Source: Kudoa neothunni
Taxonomy: Eukaryota; Cnidaria
Assembly (NCBI GenBank): GCA_964304625.1
Contig: OZ199840.1
Span: 9,486,001 to 9,550,000, forward strand
DNA: 64,000 nucleotides
Direction: 5' to 3'
In this document: positions 10,991 to 23,650 of the stretch, piece by piece
Position numbering within the stretch: the stretch's first letter is position 1
Layout: the number at the start of each line of letters is the position of its first letter
Made by a program: the position numbers and the translations under genes
The notes under the pieces: generated by a model
Database searches by the model: none
Seen by the model: only the letters and a program-made list of their open reading frames with translations
Told to the model about the DNA's origin: nothing

Positions 10991-13900
10991 TTACAGATAG
11001 AGAGAAGGATCTTTAGATTTTCTTCTGAAAATAGCCAATAGTATCACCACTAGCAAAAGGAACATAATTGGTATCATCACGTATATACTAAACATAATTC
11101 AATATGAATCCACGATTGACTTTTACATGTATCTGGTAATAGGTCTATTTAAAATTTAAAAATACTAAAATTTCAACAAAAATTACAGATTTCTATTTTT
11201 GGCTGCTTCATGCTCAACTTTTTCTTTACTATCTATGTTATATTATTTCAAATTTAATACATGTATTTTTATTAATTTTACTAAATTAATTAAAGTTAAC
11301 AAAAATTTGGTAAAATTTAATATACCCTTCCTTTTCTTTTCTTATTAGTTTTGGAACTATATCAAATATCTCAATATTAGTATATTCACTTCCAAGATAA
11401 TTTTCATCTACAAATTATTAATTTTATCTATTTTCATATTAATCATACTAAAATCATAATTAAAAATATATCACTATATTTTGAATACCCCAATAATTTT
11501 TTGATTTTTGAATCTTTATTTCGTAAAATACAATTATTGTAGATTAAAATAGTTGAATTTACATGGAATATCGTGGATTTGATAGGTTGAATGGTCCTTC
11601 ACTTTCACTGTTAATCTGTAATCCTTCTCCTTCAATAATCCATTAACATCAATGGTACATCCATTGGCTGAACATTCCTCCTCATCATTACACCAGGTAA
11701 CTGCTGGCTCTGGAATGCCACTTTCAGTCTTCTCATGCATCATGAATGGACATTTATAAGTGTCACCTTTTCCGTTAAAGATTACGTCAATTTTCATGTC
11801 ACTTTCTTCGTCCAGTGTATAACTTATACTTGTAACAATATTAGCTAAAATCCAAGGTAATTAATTATATGGTCCCAATATATATATATATATTACGCGC
11901 GGTAATTTCAATATTTTTATTCTCGTAACCATCAGTTGGCTCAATGGTTACTCCATAAGTTACTCCGAATTGTAAGTTTGTAATCTTGAACGAACTGTGA
12001 CATTTGTTCTCACAAGCCCCCAATCCTTCACATGTAGCCATGAATTTTGGGGACGATGCGCTCTTCTTTTTAAGATGAATTCTGCATAGTGACGATGAAT
12101 CTCCATTGGCAAATGGTGTCAATGTGGTAGTTACACCATCCACTGTACTGTTAATATTTGAATCTATCAATACCATCCCACCACCTAAAACTTTGTATTT
12201 TAAGTGGTTATCATTCATAGTTACTTGTTCTGAAAAGCATTTTTTTGATGTAAGACTCATTCACACCAAGATTAGTGATCGTCACTGAAATTAAATAATT
12301 TGTTCCAGCCGCAAGGTCGATAATGGAATATGACTCATCGCAACTGTCATTGCAACTATCGTTACTACATTTAGCTCTAGTTTCAGTATATAATGTATTA
12401 GCTCTTGATATTTTAATGGTGCATGTTCGGGCACTATTTTCTGGTTTAATTTGCTTATAATTATTGAGTCTGGAAAGTGTGACGCCATTTCCAGTGATTT
12501 CACTCAAATAAAAACCAAGGTCACCACCTATTGAAACATAAATTATACGAATTTAATTATAAATTACTTGTGAAATATTGCTTAAATCCAGTGGAACCAA
12601 ATCTCAGCTTAACAATCACTCCGATCTTTTGATAACTTCTAGATAAATTAATGGTACCATCTTGACAAAGTTGATAGCACCCATCCGCCAAAGTTCCACA
12701 AGCATTCAATACACTGTCTGTTTTATCGGAACCTTCATCATTCACCTCATATACTTTAATGTGGCACATCTCATCGTTATATGGGCCTGGAGCGAAATTA
12801 ATTTTTATTTGGTTATTGTTATTTTCAACAGTTGATACAGAATAAATAATTTGAGATCTTATAGTAATAGTTTTATTAAGGAATGTATTGTTTGTGTAAT
12901 AGAATAATGCAGGCCACAAAAGGCTGGACTCAATTTTATAATAATTTATATATCTATCGACCGGGAGATTAGTATGTTTAGTTTCAACAGTGTCGGAAAA
13001 ATTATTCACATTTAACTCAGTTTCCTTCGATTTGATAGTGGTATCTTCATTTCCATCTACATACACCTTCCATTCTGTTATCGATGTTGTTTTGTAGGTA
13101 AATAGGATGTCATTTTCTACGTGATTTAATTGATAAGTATTATTTTGTATTGTTCCTAAATAATAATTAAAAAATAAATTTATTATATAATATGTTATTT
13201 CTGCTATTTATTAGATATAGGAATAGAATGAATATTGAAATTACCCATTTGCACGACGAATACGTTCACATTTTCACAAGATTTTGCTTTATCGTCAGTT
13301 TCACCATAGCAAACTGATAGATAACGATTAATTTTCGAATTTATATATCCAATCTCGATATCGGCTGATTCACATCCTACCAAGCAAAACTCAGTATCAT
13401 TATCTTGAGCGCACGTTGGTTTGATAAAATCATGGTTAGCTTCAAAGTTGGATATTTTTATAGCGCATTTATAACCATTGGGAAATTCTGATAATGTTAC
13501 GGAGAGTTTCCCAATATCATTATTATTTTGCTGACCAAATTTCTGTGTTAGTTTTCCAAATCCAGACAAGGCTACCAGAATAATTAATAAAATAAATTAT
13601 AGGGTTTCTCGATCAAACTCGACAACATGAAATTAAATTCGGCATTTAATGTTAAAAAATAAAGCTTATTTTGTATCCAATTGTTTTTTAAATTTAAAAA
13701 TTGTACATATTTTTATTATTAACAATATTTGAGAAAAATATACGCATAACAGAGAATGACTTTGTTTATGTTCTAATATAACAGCCAAATTTGAGGTGTA
13801 TATTCATTTTATAAACAAGACTAAAATTAGTTTTCAAAATATAATCTTCACATTTCTTTTCGCTTTTTTAACGTTAAATTTCTTATGCCGAATGCTCTAA

Positions 13901-16900
13901 TAATATAAAATTGTATTGATTTATTAAGGGAATGAAATTTACGATTCTTAGAATTAATATATTACTTTAAAATATTGTTTATTTTTCATGAAAATTAAAT
14001 TTTAGAAATCACCGCCTTAAGATAAATTTGATGAATTTTGACATTCTATTTTTAAACCTTGTATATTTTAAACTAATCTCTATCGTTATATTTACCTTTT
14101 AGTTTAAAATATATGAATATATTTATACTAAAAGTTTAAAGACTATGTTTGGTTACATTATATAAAAAATGAATTATGGATTAAAAATTTAATTGTATAT
14201 AATTATAACATCAAATGTATTATTCGCAACTAAAAAATTTATATGAATAATAAATAGGTAATATTCTATAGACTTTTGCATATTATTATTATTTAAAGCT
14301 TACAAGTTTGAATTTTGATTTAATAGATTAATTAAGTGAAGTAACACATCATAAAATTAAATAAATATTTTCAGTCTGGAAAACTTTCTTGATCGGAAAT
14401 CAAAGAAAAAATCAAAATGAACTGAAGTTGACAATCACTCAATTTATCAACAAATCACTCCGTCTCACTGCAACAATTTATATTGAAAAATGTTGGGCTA
14501 GCTTTCTTGATCATTTTGGTGGGAGATAATATTAGAATCAACTAGATATATAATCTTTAATGATTATTTTTGGAAAATTAATTGGTTTTTGGCTGATGTT
14601 TTATGTCGAGTTTGATTGCAAAAGTGGCGTGCTTGATAGAAAACCACCATATAATAATTATACCTGGAATCGCCATCTTGAATGGGGGAGATTTTCCATC
14701 TACGTATATCATTAATCTGTAGTTATTCTTTTTGTTATATAAGGGAGATTCAAATTGAATATGATTGCATTTTTTAATATCCACACTTGCAGTTGCACAT
14801 CCAACACATGATTGCAATATTTTAGTTGGTGAATCTAAATAATAATTAAATGAATAGAATTATTTTTATTACTGTCTCCTGTTTCATGCATATGAAGCTG
14901 ATAATAGCAATTTTTAGTACTGGCCTCGTCAATATCTGTTTTTGGAATTATTTCGAGATTACTTTTTGTAGATTTTGTCGAAATTTCAAATTCAATAATC
15001 TTACCAGCTAAATTATTGTTTATTTAATGTTAAATAAATAATTTTACTTGTTTCTTTATTATCCAAAATTACAACATTGTAATATTTACTTGGTACCACT
15101 TTTATATCATAGGTCCCACCAGAGTATAACCCAACAATGGTAAATTCCTGGTCGCATTTTTTTGCGCACAATTCATTTCCTGTGCATATAGCAGGATAAT
15201 AATATAATTTATTACGTTCTCTCACATAAATGGTACATGTGATTGTTGTAACTATAGTATCAGGTGTAAATTGGAATCCATCAGTGGTTTCACTAGCTGA
15301 TATAGACCCACTAGGCAACATATTTGTGTGAGCTAGAATAACATAAATATTTTTTATTATAGTTAAATTATATACTTATTTTATGATAAAAGTATTTTCT
15401 TGGTGAATAATGCGGTAAACCGGTTATTTCAACCATAATATCGTTGGGTACATCAGTTGGATTAACTGGTATAACCATTTCTGCAAAGTTACAATTTTCT
15501 GAATTAGTAACAGTTTCTCTTTCATTCTCTTTAACCAATGGAGCATATATGTTCAACATTTGCAGAGAACAAGTTAGTTTTATTGAACTAGTCACAGCTC
15601 CACCATTTTCATTCTTGATATTTGCAGAGATATCAATTTTGAATTTATTATCAGACGTAGTAGCAGAAACGTCATTTACGTGTTTCACTAAAATACTTAA
15701 TTATATTTTATTGAATATAAATTATTACGTATGTAAATATTGTTTTGATAACCAATAGTGGGCTCCATTCCTAATTTGAGAACACGCAATTTTACTGCTT
15801 TCACATCATTGGGAATATTGTCAAATGTAACGTTACTACACAGACTGAAGACACAGTTTTTATTATTCTCACAAATGTTCGAAAAAAATCTATTTTGAGA
15901 TGACGCTGTAGCATCTATCCATTCAAATGTGCACATGTTAAATGGTTCTTCGTTAACCAGCTTAACTGTTAGGTTATTATTTGTTTCATCTACAGCTAAT
16001 TCATAATAAAACCTGCTAAAAATTGGTGCAGTATTTTTAACAAAAGTATTATCATAAAAGTAATGAAAGTCGACATGTTTTGGGCAACTTATAAAATAAT
16101 CTTCAACCAACTCATCGAATTGGATTGAGTAACTTCCATAAGTACACGTTTGTTGACCTTGAGTTCCCGCTATATGATTCAGTTTTTGTACATCCTTAAA
16201 TCCTTCGCAGTTTAGAGAACATTTTTTCGTTTCTAATTTTATTTGATCTTCATGTAATGTTGCTACACGCGGTATCTCTTCGAAATAATCTTAACAACCT
16301 TAAATTTAGTTTGCATTTTAGTTTTACCTGTGTAGGATGAATAGACTTTTCCTACATAGTACATTTTATGTATATTGATTTTCTCAAGTGGTGTTATTTT
16401 GGTTAAAAAAACCTCGAAATCTTCCTTGTAATCACGCTCCATTATTACTTTCAAATTTTCTGTCATTTCAACCTCCTTTTTAGTTTTATCAGATGTGGCT
16501 TGTATTCCATATTCAACATTAAAATATCTAACGGAAATATAATTCAGTTTGTCTTCACTATTAAGATTAATAATCGATTCAGATGCAAAATCTTCACAAT
16601 TTTTAGCTATTTTTTCATTATTTTCGTTTACATTTATATATGTAGATGATTCGGAATTAAATTTTCTAATCGAACACACTTTTTTTCCCTTAAATAGATC
16701 ACTCGATAATTTCACATTGTATTTATTCAATGTTGTGTAATATTTTAAAATTAAACCATTCGCTGTCGCTTCCATACCTCCTAAAATAATTGAGGCTACA
16801 TTATATATTTATTAAGTTACTTGTGATTATTAATTTCACTGGTTTTGCGGAATCTTTATTAATAATTATTAATTCGTAAATCATTGCAACATCAATAGTA

Positions 16901-18960
16901 TTCAATGAAATATCAAGTGAGATAATTTCCGGTGATGTTTTTACAGCAGGGTCACATACGCTATTTAAACAGTCCAAAATGGTTCTTTTAGATTCTTGCT
17001 CCAAAAGAATATATCCCCATAAACTTCCAAAAGAATCTGGCGTTGTAGGTGTGGTAGCGGTGATTTTCACTGCAGTATTATCTTCTGTTTGTTCCATTGA
17101 TACGTCGATCCCATTAGCTATTTAACATAATTACTACGCTATTACTTAAAAAACTACTGGAAATGGTCGAGCTAGTAACACAAGTGAAACCCTCGGAGCA
17201 AACAGTTATCTTATAGCCTGTTTTGGGATCAAGATTTACAATTTTAAATGAGCTAGAACAGCGATAAGAGCAAAAACTTTTGTTATTGTCTGTCTCGCAG
17301 GTTGCAGGAAACTTCGATGGGTCGTCTCCGTCAAGTGAATAATATAATTCGCATGTAGCATCATTATTATTTTCGCCATCAAATAAATTGGACAGAGTCA
17401 GTGTCAGTTTCGTATTATCGGCATTAATGGCAGATGGTGAGTTTTTTTTAGGACTGTAAAAATCACTTCCTAGTTAATTATTAAATAGTTTTTTTAATAT
17501 TTTTTATTACCTTTAGTTTTGAAGAAAAAATATCTGTGATAATGTTTCACTTCGAGAGAATCTATAATTGTTAATCCAGTTATTTTCACCTTTAGGATGT
17601 ATTCAGTTGACGGTGAAAGTCCTGATATAGTTTTTGAATCGGAATTTCCACATTCATCATTACATGATTCATCTTCTCCAGTGCTTCCAATTCCAAGAAA
17701 TTTTGGAATAATTTTAATTTCTGCGATGTTTGCTTGACCTTCGGCTACGTTATTTTCATTGTTCTTTAAACTTGTTAAATCTATCGTTACTTCGCTATTA
17801 TTATTATTTGTACGGAAAACGTGAGGTTGATCAATACCAACTACAAAGTTAGTTAAAACTATAATGAAATTAAATAAATACATGTCACAGTTTGAATGAA
17901 TTCTTTTGAAGTGGATTGAATGATTGATTTAACAAGTACTTGAGCGAATCCCAAATTACTATCATGTAACAATGTCGCTTTGTAGCAAGGTTGTAGGCAT
18001 GGTCCAGCTTTATTCATATCTGAGCAATACGAAGAAAAGCGCGAATCATTAATTTCCTTTATACCAAAGTAACACAACTTTGATGGCTCTGGGTTCTGTA
18101 ATTGTATTGTGTAATAATATTTGGAATTAATATCCTGTTTTGTTCCAGATGCAATAAACCAATCTTCAACTGGTTTTTTAGGATTGAGAAATATTTCGGG
18201 AGATTTATCGTTAAATTCAACAATATATTTTGGTTTATTTGATTTCAATTTAAGTTTCACCGATGATTCTGTGTAAAATGAAATGTTAGTTGCTTGACTT
18301 ATTTCAATATCAGAGTTTTCTTTAAGAGTGAAACCCTTATTACTTTTACTTTTGACTTTAACGGTAAATTCATCATTTGCCTTTTCCACTCCAAAAATAG
18401 TTTTTATTGGAATGTCTATAATAATATATAATGGTTTTTATATACGTTAAGATTCAAATACCCTCGAATGAAAAAACTCTTTTAGCAGAACACTTTTTTA
18501 TATCATCGTCATTTTTCCCTTGACACCATCTTAAATATTTAATTTTTTTAAATGCATCCCCACTAAACTTCAATTCTATTTTCTTGCACTCGTAAATGCA
18601 CATTTCCGAAATTTGTTCATCACTGGCACCTTTTATATCCTTAGTGCACGTAGGAATGTTTTTAAACGTCTTATCGTTTTTATCGTAAAACTGGATACCG
18701 CATTTTTTGTTACTATTTTCAAGATTGTATCCCGAAATGAAAAGAATATATTTTTCTGATGTTTGCGAAAAATGATATTTTATCATGTTATTATCAATTT
18801 CCGACGTAAAAACACATTTTAAAAAGAAAACTAAAAATTGTTCATTATAAAAATACATTGAAAAATACTCGAAAAATATAAAAGATGTATTGACTGGTAA
18901 TTTCTCCATTTCCTCGACATTAATATCGTTGTTTATAATAAGAATAACGATTAATAATCT
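10991..18960 (-). CDS. Large type I membrane protein with about 15 cysteine-clamped FN3-like modules
   Basis: Exons on the minus strand encode a tandem array of modules of about 100-130 residues. Most end in a fibronectin-III-like strand motif, I-x2-L-x-(P/A)-x-T-x-Y-x-I-x-V: ISGLSPSTEYILKVKIT, IIDLAAGTNYLISVTIT, ITNLQFGVTYGVTIEPT, IVGLYSGGTYDIKVVPS. Just before it most carry a cysteine cluster C-x(3-7)-C-x(3)-C, for example CTGNELCAKKCDQEFT and CSNDSCNDSCDESYS. An exon near 11160-11240 encodes a charged juxtamembrane stretch. The last exon (to the stop at 10991) gives a hydrophobic helix IPIMFLLLVVILLAIF, basic RRKSK and a very short tail. A signal-like stretch RLLIVILIINND lies at the far 5' end, but its start codon was not placed. 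Introns are mostly 38-60 nt, apart from one of about 1.09 kb (13573-14665). I saw no broken frame. Cell-surface adhesion or recognition is inferred. No named family is recognised beyond FN3-like. Confidence 0.8.
13573..14665 (-). other. Outsized intron in the FN3-like gene
   Basis: The exon ending with donor CCA G|GTATAA near 14665 joins in phase to the exon after TTCTGGTAG at 13573. The intron between is about 1.09 kb, some twenty times the usual length here. It is very AT-rich, and I see no transposon ends, coding segment or RNA gene inside. Confidence 0.65.
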
Positions 18961-19358
18961 CTATAATTATTGATAATTATCTGTACTGATTTATTTGAAT
19001 GTGTATTCTATTGATTTAATTCAACTGATTGATCAAGAGAAATGTATTTCTCTAAGGAACAATAGTATTCAAAAAAAATCCATAATTTACGAAAAAATAG
19101 ATATTCGTTTCAAAATAATTACATTTTCAAAATTTAAAATCTAGAATGACTGACAAAAAGCTGAAATCTTCAACTGAAAAAATAATTCATCACTCAATCC
19201 TAAGGCGAAAGTTCGCCGATAATAACGCAAACGCAATTAAAAACGTGTTTTACATTATTTTATATGAAAAAACACACATTTTCAGTAACACCAAAATAAT
19301 TATTCTAATTTCCAAGAATAAGTTTTAGATGTAACCCGTAATATTTTGTATAATCTTG
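18961..19358. other. Short intergenic stretch
   Basis: This AT-rich sequence lies between the 5' end of the FN3-like gene and the tail of the Mutator-like relic. It should contain the promoter and first exon of the FN3-like gene, but I could not pick a convincing TATA box or start codon. Confidence 0.35.
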
Positions 19359-20690
19359 TCAGATTAATTTTAATTTTTTATGTTTTTCTAAATAATTAAT
19401 GTTTTTATTGGAAGATTCTGAGTTATGCCTTAAATATTTAATGTCTTGATTTACAAGACTTTGAATTTCTTTTAATTTTTCCAGAAAAATTGTCATATCT
19501 GAATGACATTGATCGAATCGAGAATAAAAATGACGATGGAAAAGTTCTGCAGAATTCGTTGTAAGATCAATATTATTGATAATTCTCTCGAAATTGTCCC
19601 ATATCTCACGAGTATATTTGAACATTTTTATAAAAATTGTTTCAAAGTATTATATAAATGGAACAACATTAATGTTAGCGAATTAGTTTGATTCATTTTT
19701 TAATTTAAGAAATTCGTCAGAAATACTAGAAATGGGTACAAACGATAACGAGATAAAACACATAATATAAAATTTAACATCACTGTTGTGTAGATAAAAT
19801 TCGGATTCGGTGACACCTAGATTTTGTATTTTTCTCCAAATACATTGGCTAAAATGAAACATGCAAAAATAGATATTAGTATTTTGCGAAACATTTTTGA
19901 AAGCGCTAAAAGCTGACTGTTCTAGATTTATTATTACATTCTGGAGGAAACAGAGAGAAAATTTATTTTGTAAAATATTCAAAACTTTTTCATATAATGC
20001 TTGAGTTTTTACAGCCATTAAGACAAGTATTAATGGGAGGAATTTTTCCATCATTCTGTCACGGATGATATACAACTGAGAGAAAGCTTCAGGAACAGTA
20101 TTAAATATACCACATGTCAACCATAAATTCGTTTTCTTCAGATGTATAATCTTATCAGTCGTAAACATTAATATTCTATCGTCGGCTAAAGACCTAGAAT
20201 CATGAAAGCAAAAAAATTCGTTTCTTAGGTTAAGTAAGTTAGCGTTTTCCAAGTTGCTTTCGATATTAACATCTATTTGTTTTCTTTTACAAATATTCCG
20301 ATTATTTTTGTAAATGGTTCCTTTATTATGGATCGGTAACTCAATCAGACTATTTTGAGTCGTACAGGTGGAATATATATTACTTGTGGCGTATACTGTA
20401 TTCTCGGACACGTTACGAATGTTGTTTTCAAATATGATTTTATTTATGTCCTCCTCTAACATTACATGATTATGGATTCCACGTTCTTCAAGTTTATCAA
20501 TCCTGTCAGCCCGAAAATTCCACAGACGTTCTTTAAAACCTCCTTTATCGCATCTCTTTAATTGATGGTCCCTACATTTTTTATCCCTGACATAAAAATT
20601 GCGGTTTAACAAGATTTTTTGCCTCAACGTTTTGTTTGGGGCACGACGAATGAGTTTTCTCTCTGTTTCATGTTGAAGGTTATGTATCTA
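19359..20690 (-). pseudogene. Mutator-like (MULE) transposase relic 1 with FLYWCH-type start
   Basis: The 314-codon frame at 19683-20627 starts with a FLYWCH-like zinc-finger region (LWNFRADRI, then IHNH) and runs into a MULE domain: RILMFTTDKI, LWLTCGIFNTVPEAFSQLY, INLEQSAFSAF and CMFHFSQCIWRKIQNLG. A second frame at 19359-19625 matches the C-terminal MULE part (DNFERIINNI, TTNSAELFHRHF, FLEKLKEIQSL). The first catalytic Asp of the DGTFK motif is Cys here, and the second Asp is also gone. The element is inactive, though its main frame is long and little broken. I did not find terminal repeats. Confidence 0.8.
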
Positions 20691-20741
20691 TATCCTGTCT
20701 TAAAATAATAAATATGGAGGAAAAATTAAAACGAAAATGAT

Positions 20742-20833
20742 CAAACGGGGCAATGTTTTCCGACAACGAAGTTCCTCCGTATAACGTGGCTTTTTGAAGT
20801 CCGTGACTTGGTTTAGCGAGGTTTCAGAATAAC
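20742..20833. mobile_element. pogo/Tigger-like terminal fragment
   Basis: Read on the minus strand, this piece starts TGAAACCTCGCTAAACC and continues with GGACTTCAAAAAGCC, resembling the outer repeats of Tigger-type elements, which read like GAAACCTCGCTATAACGGAC. On this strand it is a right-hand terminus with no matching left end nearby. It is not obviously the partner of the transposase relic at 21062. Part of the motif recurs inverted near 10583. Confidence 0.45.
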
Positions 20834-21061
20834 TCAAAAACAATTAATATTAGTTAAAATTTTACAAGATAATTAACTTTTTGAAGTCTAGAGAGGGCAT
20901 AATCGGCACAAAAATGCAAATCATTAAAAAAATTGAAAAAAAAATTGGTCATTTATTATTTTTCTAATAAAAAATTGTTTTAGGTGATTTTTAGGTTTGG
21001 ATACTTAAGTGTATGATTGAGTTTACAAGACAAGACATTTAGGAAATTAGTTCCTGATTAG

Positions 21062-22402
21062 GTCATTACAGAAAAAGCCACGCTTACCGGAGAAGAATTT
21101 GGGCCCAACAATGTTTCCGCAAGCAGAGTATGGCTTTGTGGATTAAAGAAATTCCATGGACTCGGATTCAAAAGGCTGCTTGGAGAGGCTGGGAGCGTCG
21201 ACAACTCAAAAATTAAGAATTGATCGAAAACCCCGTCACATTACAAAAATATGAGAACGAAAATATTATTAATATTGACGAGCCGGTTCTTTCGTTTGAT
21301 AAGATAAAAAATATTCGTTAAAAAAAGTTCTCAAAGAATAAGATTGCAGTGTTAGTATCAGATTTGCCAAGCGAGAGAAAACTTCTTTTGGTTGTGATTG
21401 AGAAGTCTAAAAATCCGCATTGTTTCAAAGGAATTAAGAAATTTTCTGTTGAGTATTACTCGTAGAATACCTCTTGGATGACAGCTAGGATTTTCCATCA
21501 AATAATGTAAGATTTAAATAATAATCTTTTGGTTAAGAATCGAAAAGTTTTAATTTTATTAGACCAGTCATCAACCCCTTAAAAAGGTTTTGACTGTTTA
21601 CCATGAATAAAATATCGCTTTTTACCAAAGAAAAATGATTCAACTAGTTGCACTCAACAATTAAACCTCGGGAAAATACAATCTCTAGAACAGGGGTTAG
21701 CAACATTTTTGGGTGACGTATCATATTAATATTAATCCATACAAATTTAAAATTATTCTTAGTTAAAATTTCAGTTTAAAATATATAAGAATTTATTAAC
21801 GTCTTTCAAAATAGAAAAGTACGTCATACGATAGTATTATATTTTAATAATTTTCACTTCCAATGTAATCAACCTGTGTTTAACTTGTGAAAGAACGATT
21901 TATAGAACGATGTCAAATAACATGAGATGTACCTGTCTTTTTAAAAATACATAAAAATTTTATAGAAATAATTATAACATTATTTTATCAATCATATTTA
22001 TTCTAGCTTTTCAATTCAATGAAGTTGAATTTTACTTGGCTAAAATGTTTACATCGACAACATATAACATCTAGAAAAAACTTAAAAATTATTTGGGCAT
22101 TTTAGACAGTATAAAAAATTTTTATGCTGTTAATGCATGGCGGCCAGATATAGATAACTGATGGGACGAATTAGGCCCGTCGGGCGTAGGTTTCCGACCC
22201 CTGCTCTAAAATGGCACCCCCAAAAACTCTATGCGAACATTTATTAACATTTGAGGATTATACTGAGCATGATTACACATTATTAGATTACATTACATCC
22301 AATAGAAATGTTTGGTACATATTACATGAACAACGGTCATCAAATGTTTCCATAAATCTAAAAAACTTTGTGACCGTATTGATCAGGAATAAAATTTTTT
22401 AA
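21062..22402 (+). pseudogene. pogo/Tigger-like (DDE_1, CENP-B type) transposase relic
   Basis: Broken plus-strand frames follow the family order. First is an HTH-like piece (FHGLGFKRLLGEAGSVD), then NIDEPVLSF (first catalytic acid motif), KNKIAVLVSDLPSERK, LLLVVIEKSKNPHCFKGI, EYYS-NTSWMTARIFH, and LILLDQSSTP where the family has LLLDNC-x-H. The coding part is interrupted at 21691-22203 by a hAT-type MITE and resumes at about 22205 (TLLDYITSNRNVW). Many stops and shifts show it is old. Its terminal repeats were not found. Confidence 0.75.
21691..22203. mobile_element. hAT MITE nested in the pogo-like relic
   Basis: The 513-bp element begins CAGGGGTTAGCAAC and ends GTTTCCGACCCCTG, inverted repeats of the CAGGGGTCGGCAAC type common in hAT elements. 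Eight-base target duplications flank it: CTCTAGAA at 21683-21690 and CTCTAAAA at 22204-22211, 7 of 8 identical. CTCTAGAA-like sites are a known hAT preference. No coding capacity is seen inside. It cuts the transposase relic in two and so is younger than it. Confidence 0.9.
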
Positions 22403-23650
22403 TGTGATTTGGAATTTAATATACAGTCCAAATAAAGTGAAGCAAACAAGAGTATTTTAGAAAATTCTGATATGTTAATTTGATTATTTGTTCAAAGCGA
22501 TTTTCTCAAAATTGGTTCTCTTAACAATAAAGTAAACCTCTGGTATCCGCAAAAGTACGTTCTACAACTCATCGTGGAGATGGAAATTCACGGATTGATA
22601 AAACAGGATAATTTGCTTCTAATTAGATCAAATCATTTAATCCAGCGCTTCTCGATTAATTTTATTTCCCACAACCCCTACCACCTATGAGAAGAACCCC
22701 GCATCCCTTTCCAATAAAAATATTAAAAATGGATTCTTTCTAGAAAGGAAAAATGTTGTTACTAAAATTATACCCGCAAGAAAAAACCCCGATTACTTTA
22801 ACAAGAAAGCAAATGTAAATAAAATAAATACTACCGATTATTAATTTAAATGTTTAGAATTTTTTCTTTTCTTGTTTTGACAAGAATAAAATCGATGCGA
22901 AGCCATTTATCAGATAAAGATATGCATAAATCATATTTATGATTAACTAGCGCAAAAGCCCCATTTCGCGAAGGCTTCCTTGTCCAGCCGAGTAGGTTAA
23001 AGCCTTTTTGATTTTTAAGTAAATAGCGCTAATGCCCAGTTTGGCCTGGTACGGTATGATGGAAAATTTTAACTTTTAATTTTATTATTGAATGGAGAAA
23101 TTCTACGTAGGATTTAACCTAATTAGCACGTTAAACTCTGTAAATTTTATTTTCCTATTTTAATTGTTGCATTTTAAAGCTTGTCATTATTTTTTCAATA
23201 TGATGATTTAGATACGCCAAGTTATGTACGCACTTTCCATTCAAATATAAATAGAAATATAGGGGGAATTAATGAGTATTTTTAAGTTTATTTTACAAAT
23301 TATGATCAGAAATATAATGACCTTCATTTTATGAGCAATTTATTTAACGATTAAAGTTCAGTTATTATTTATGAAACAAAATCATAAAGTAACTTAAATA
23401 GGACTTTCAGTTCTTTTCAAAATTTTTCTATAACAATTAATCCTTCTAGTTATAAATTTTATTATTAGTCTATAGGCGAGGAAAAAAATAAAATAAACAT
23501 TTAAATGCACGAATTATAATCACATCCATATTCCTTCATAGTGAAATATAGAAACCAGTGTTTAACATGAGGATTATGTTGTTGACTTCACCATCGTATA
23601 TGCGATTAGAAGAAAAATTTATTTTTATAATTTTGGGAAAAATTTTGACG
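22403..23650. other. AT-rich region with a hAT-like terminus
   Basis: No gene is recognised. At about 22643-22715 the sequence CAGCGCTTCTCGATTAA is followed by CACAACCCCTACC and AGAAGAACCCCGC. This resembles the first 70 bases of a hAT element. I found no partner end, so it is probably a truncated copy. Confidence 0.4.

Noticed and set aside
17494-17883. A second start with a signal peptide (MYLFNFIIVLTNFVVG) inside the FN3-like gene
   Set aside because: The segment is a 41-nt intron: the exon before it ends ...CAA ACT GTG ACA T|GTATTT and the one after joins in phase past TTTGTAG. The hydrophobic reading is accidental.
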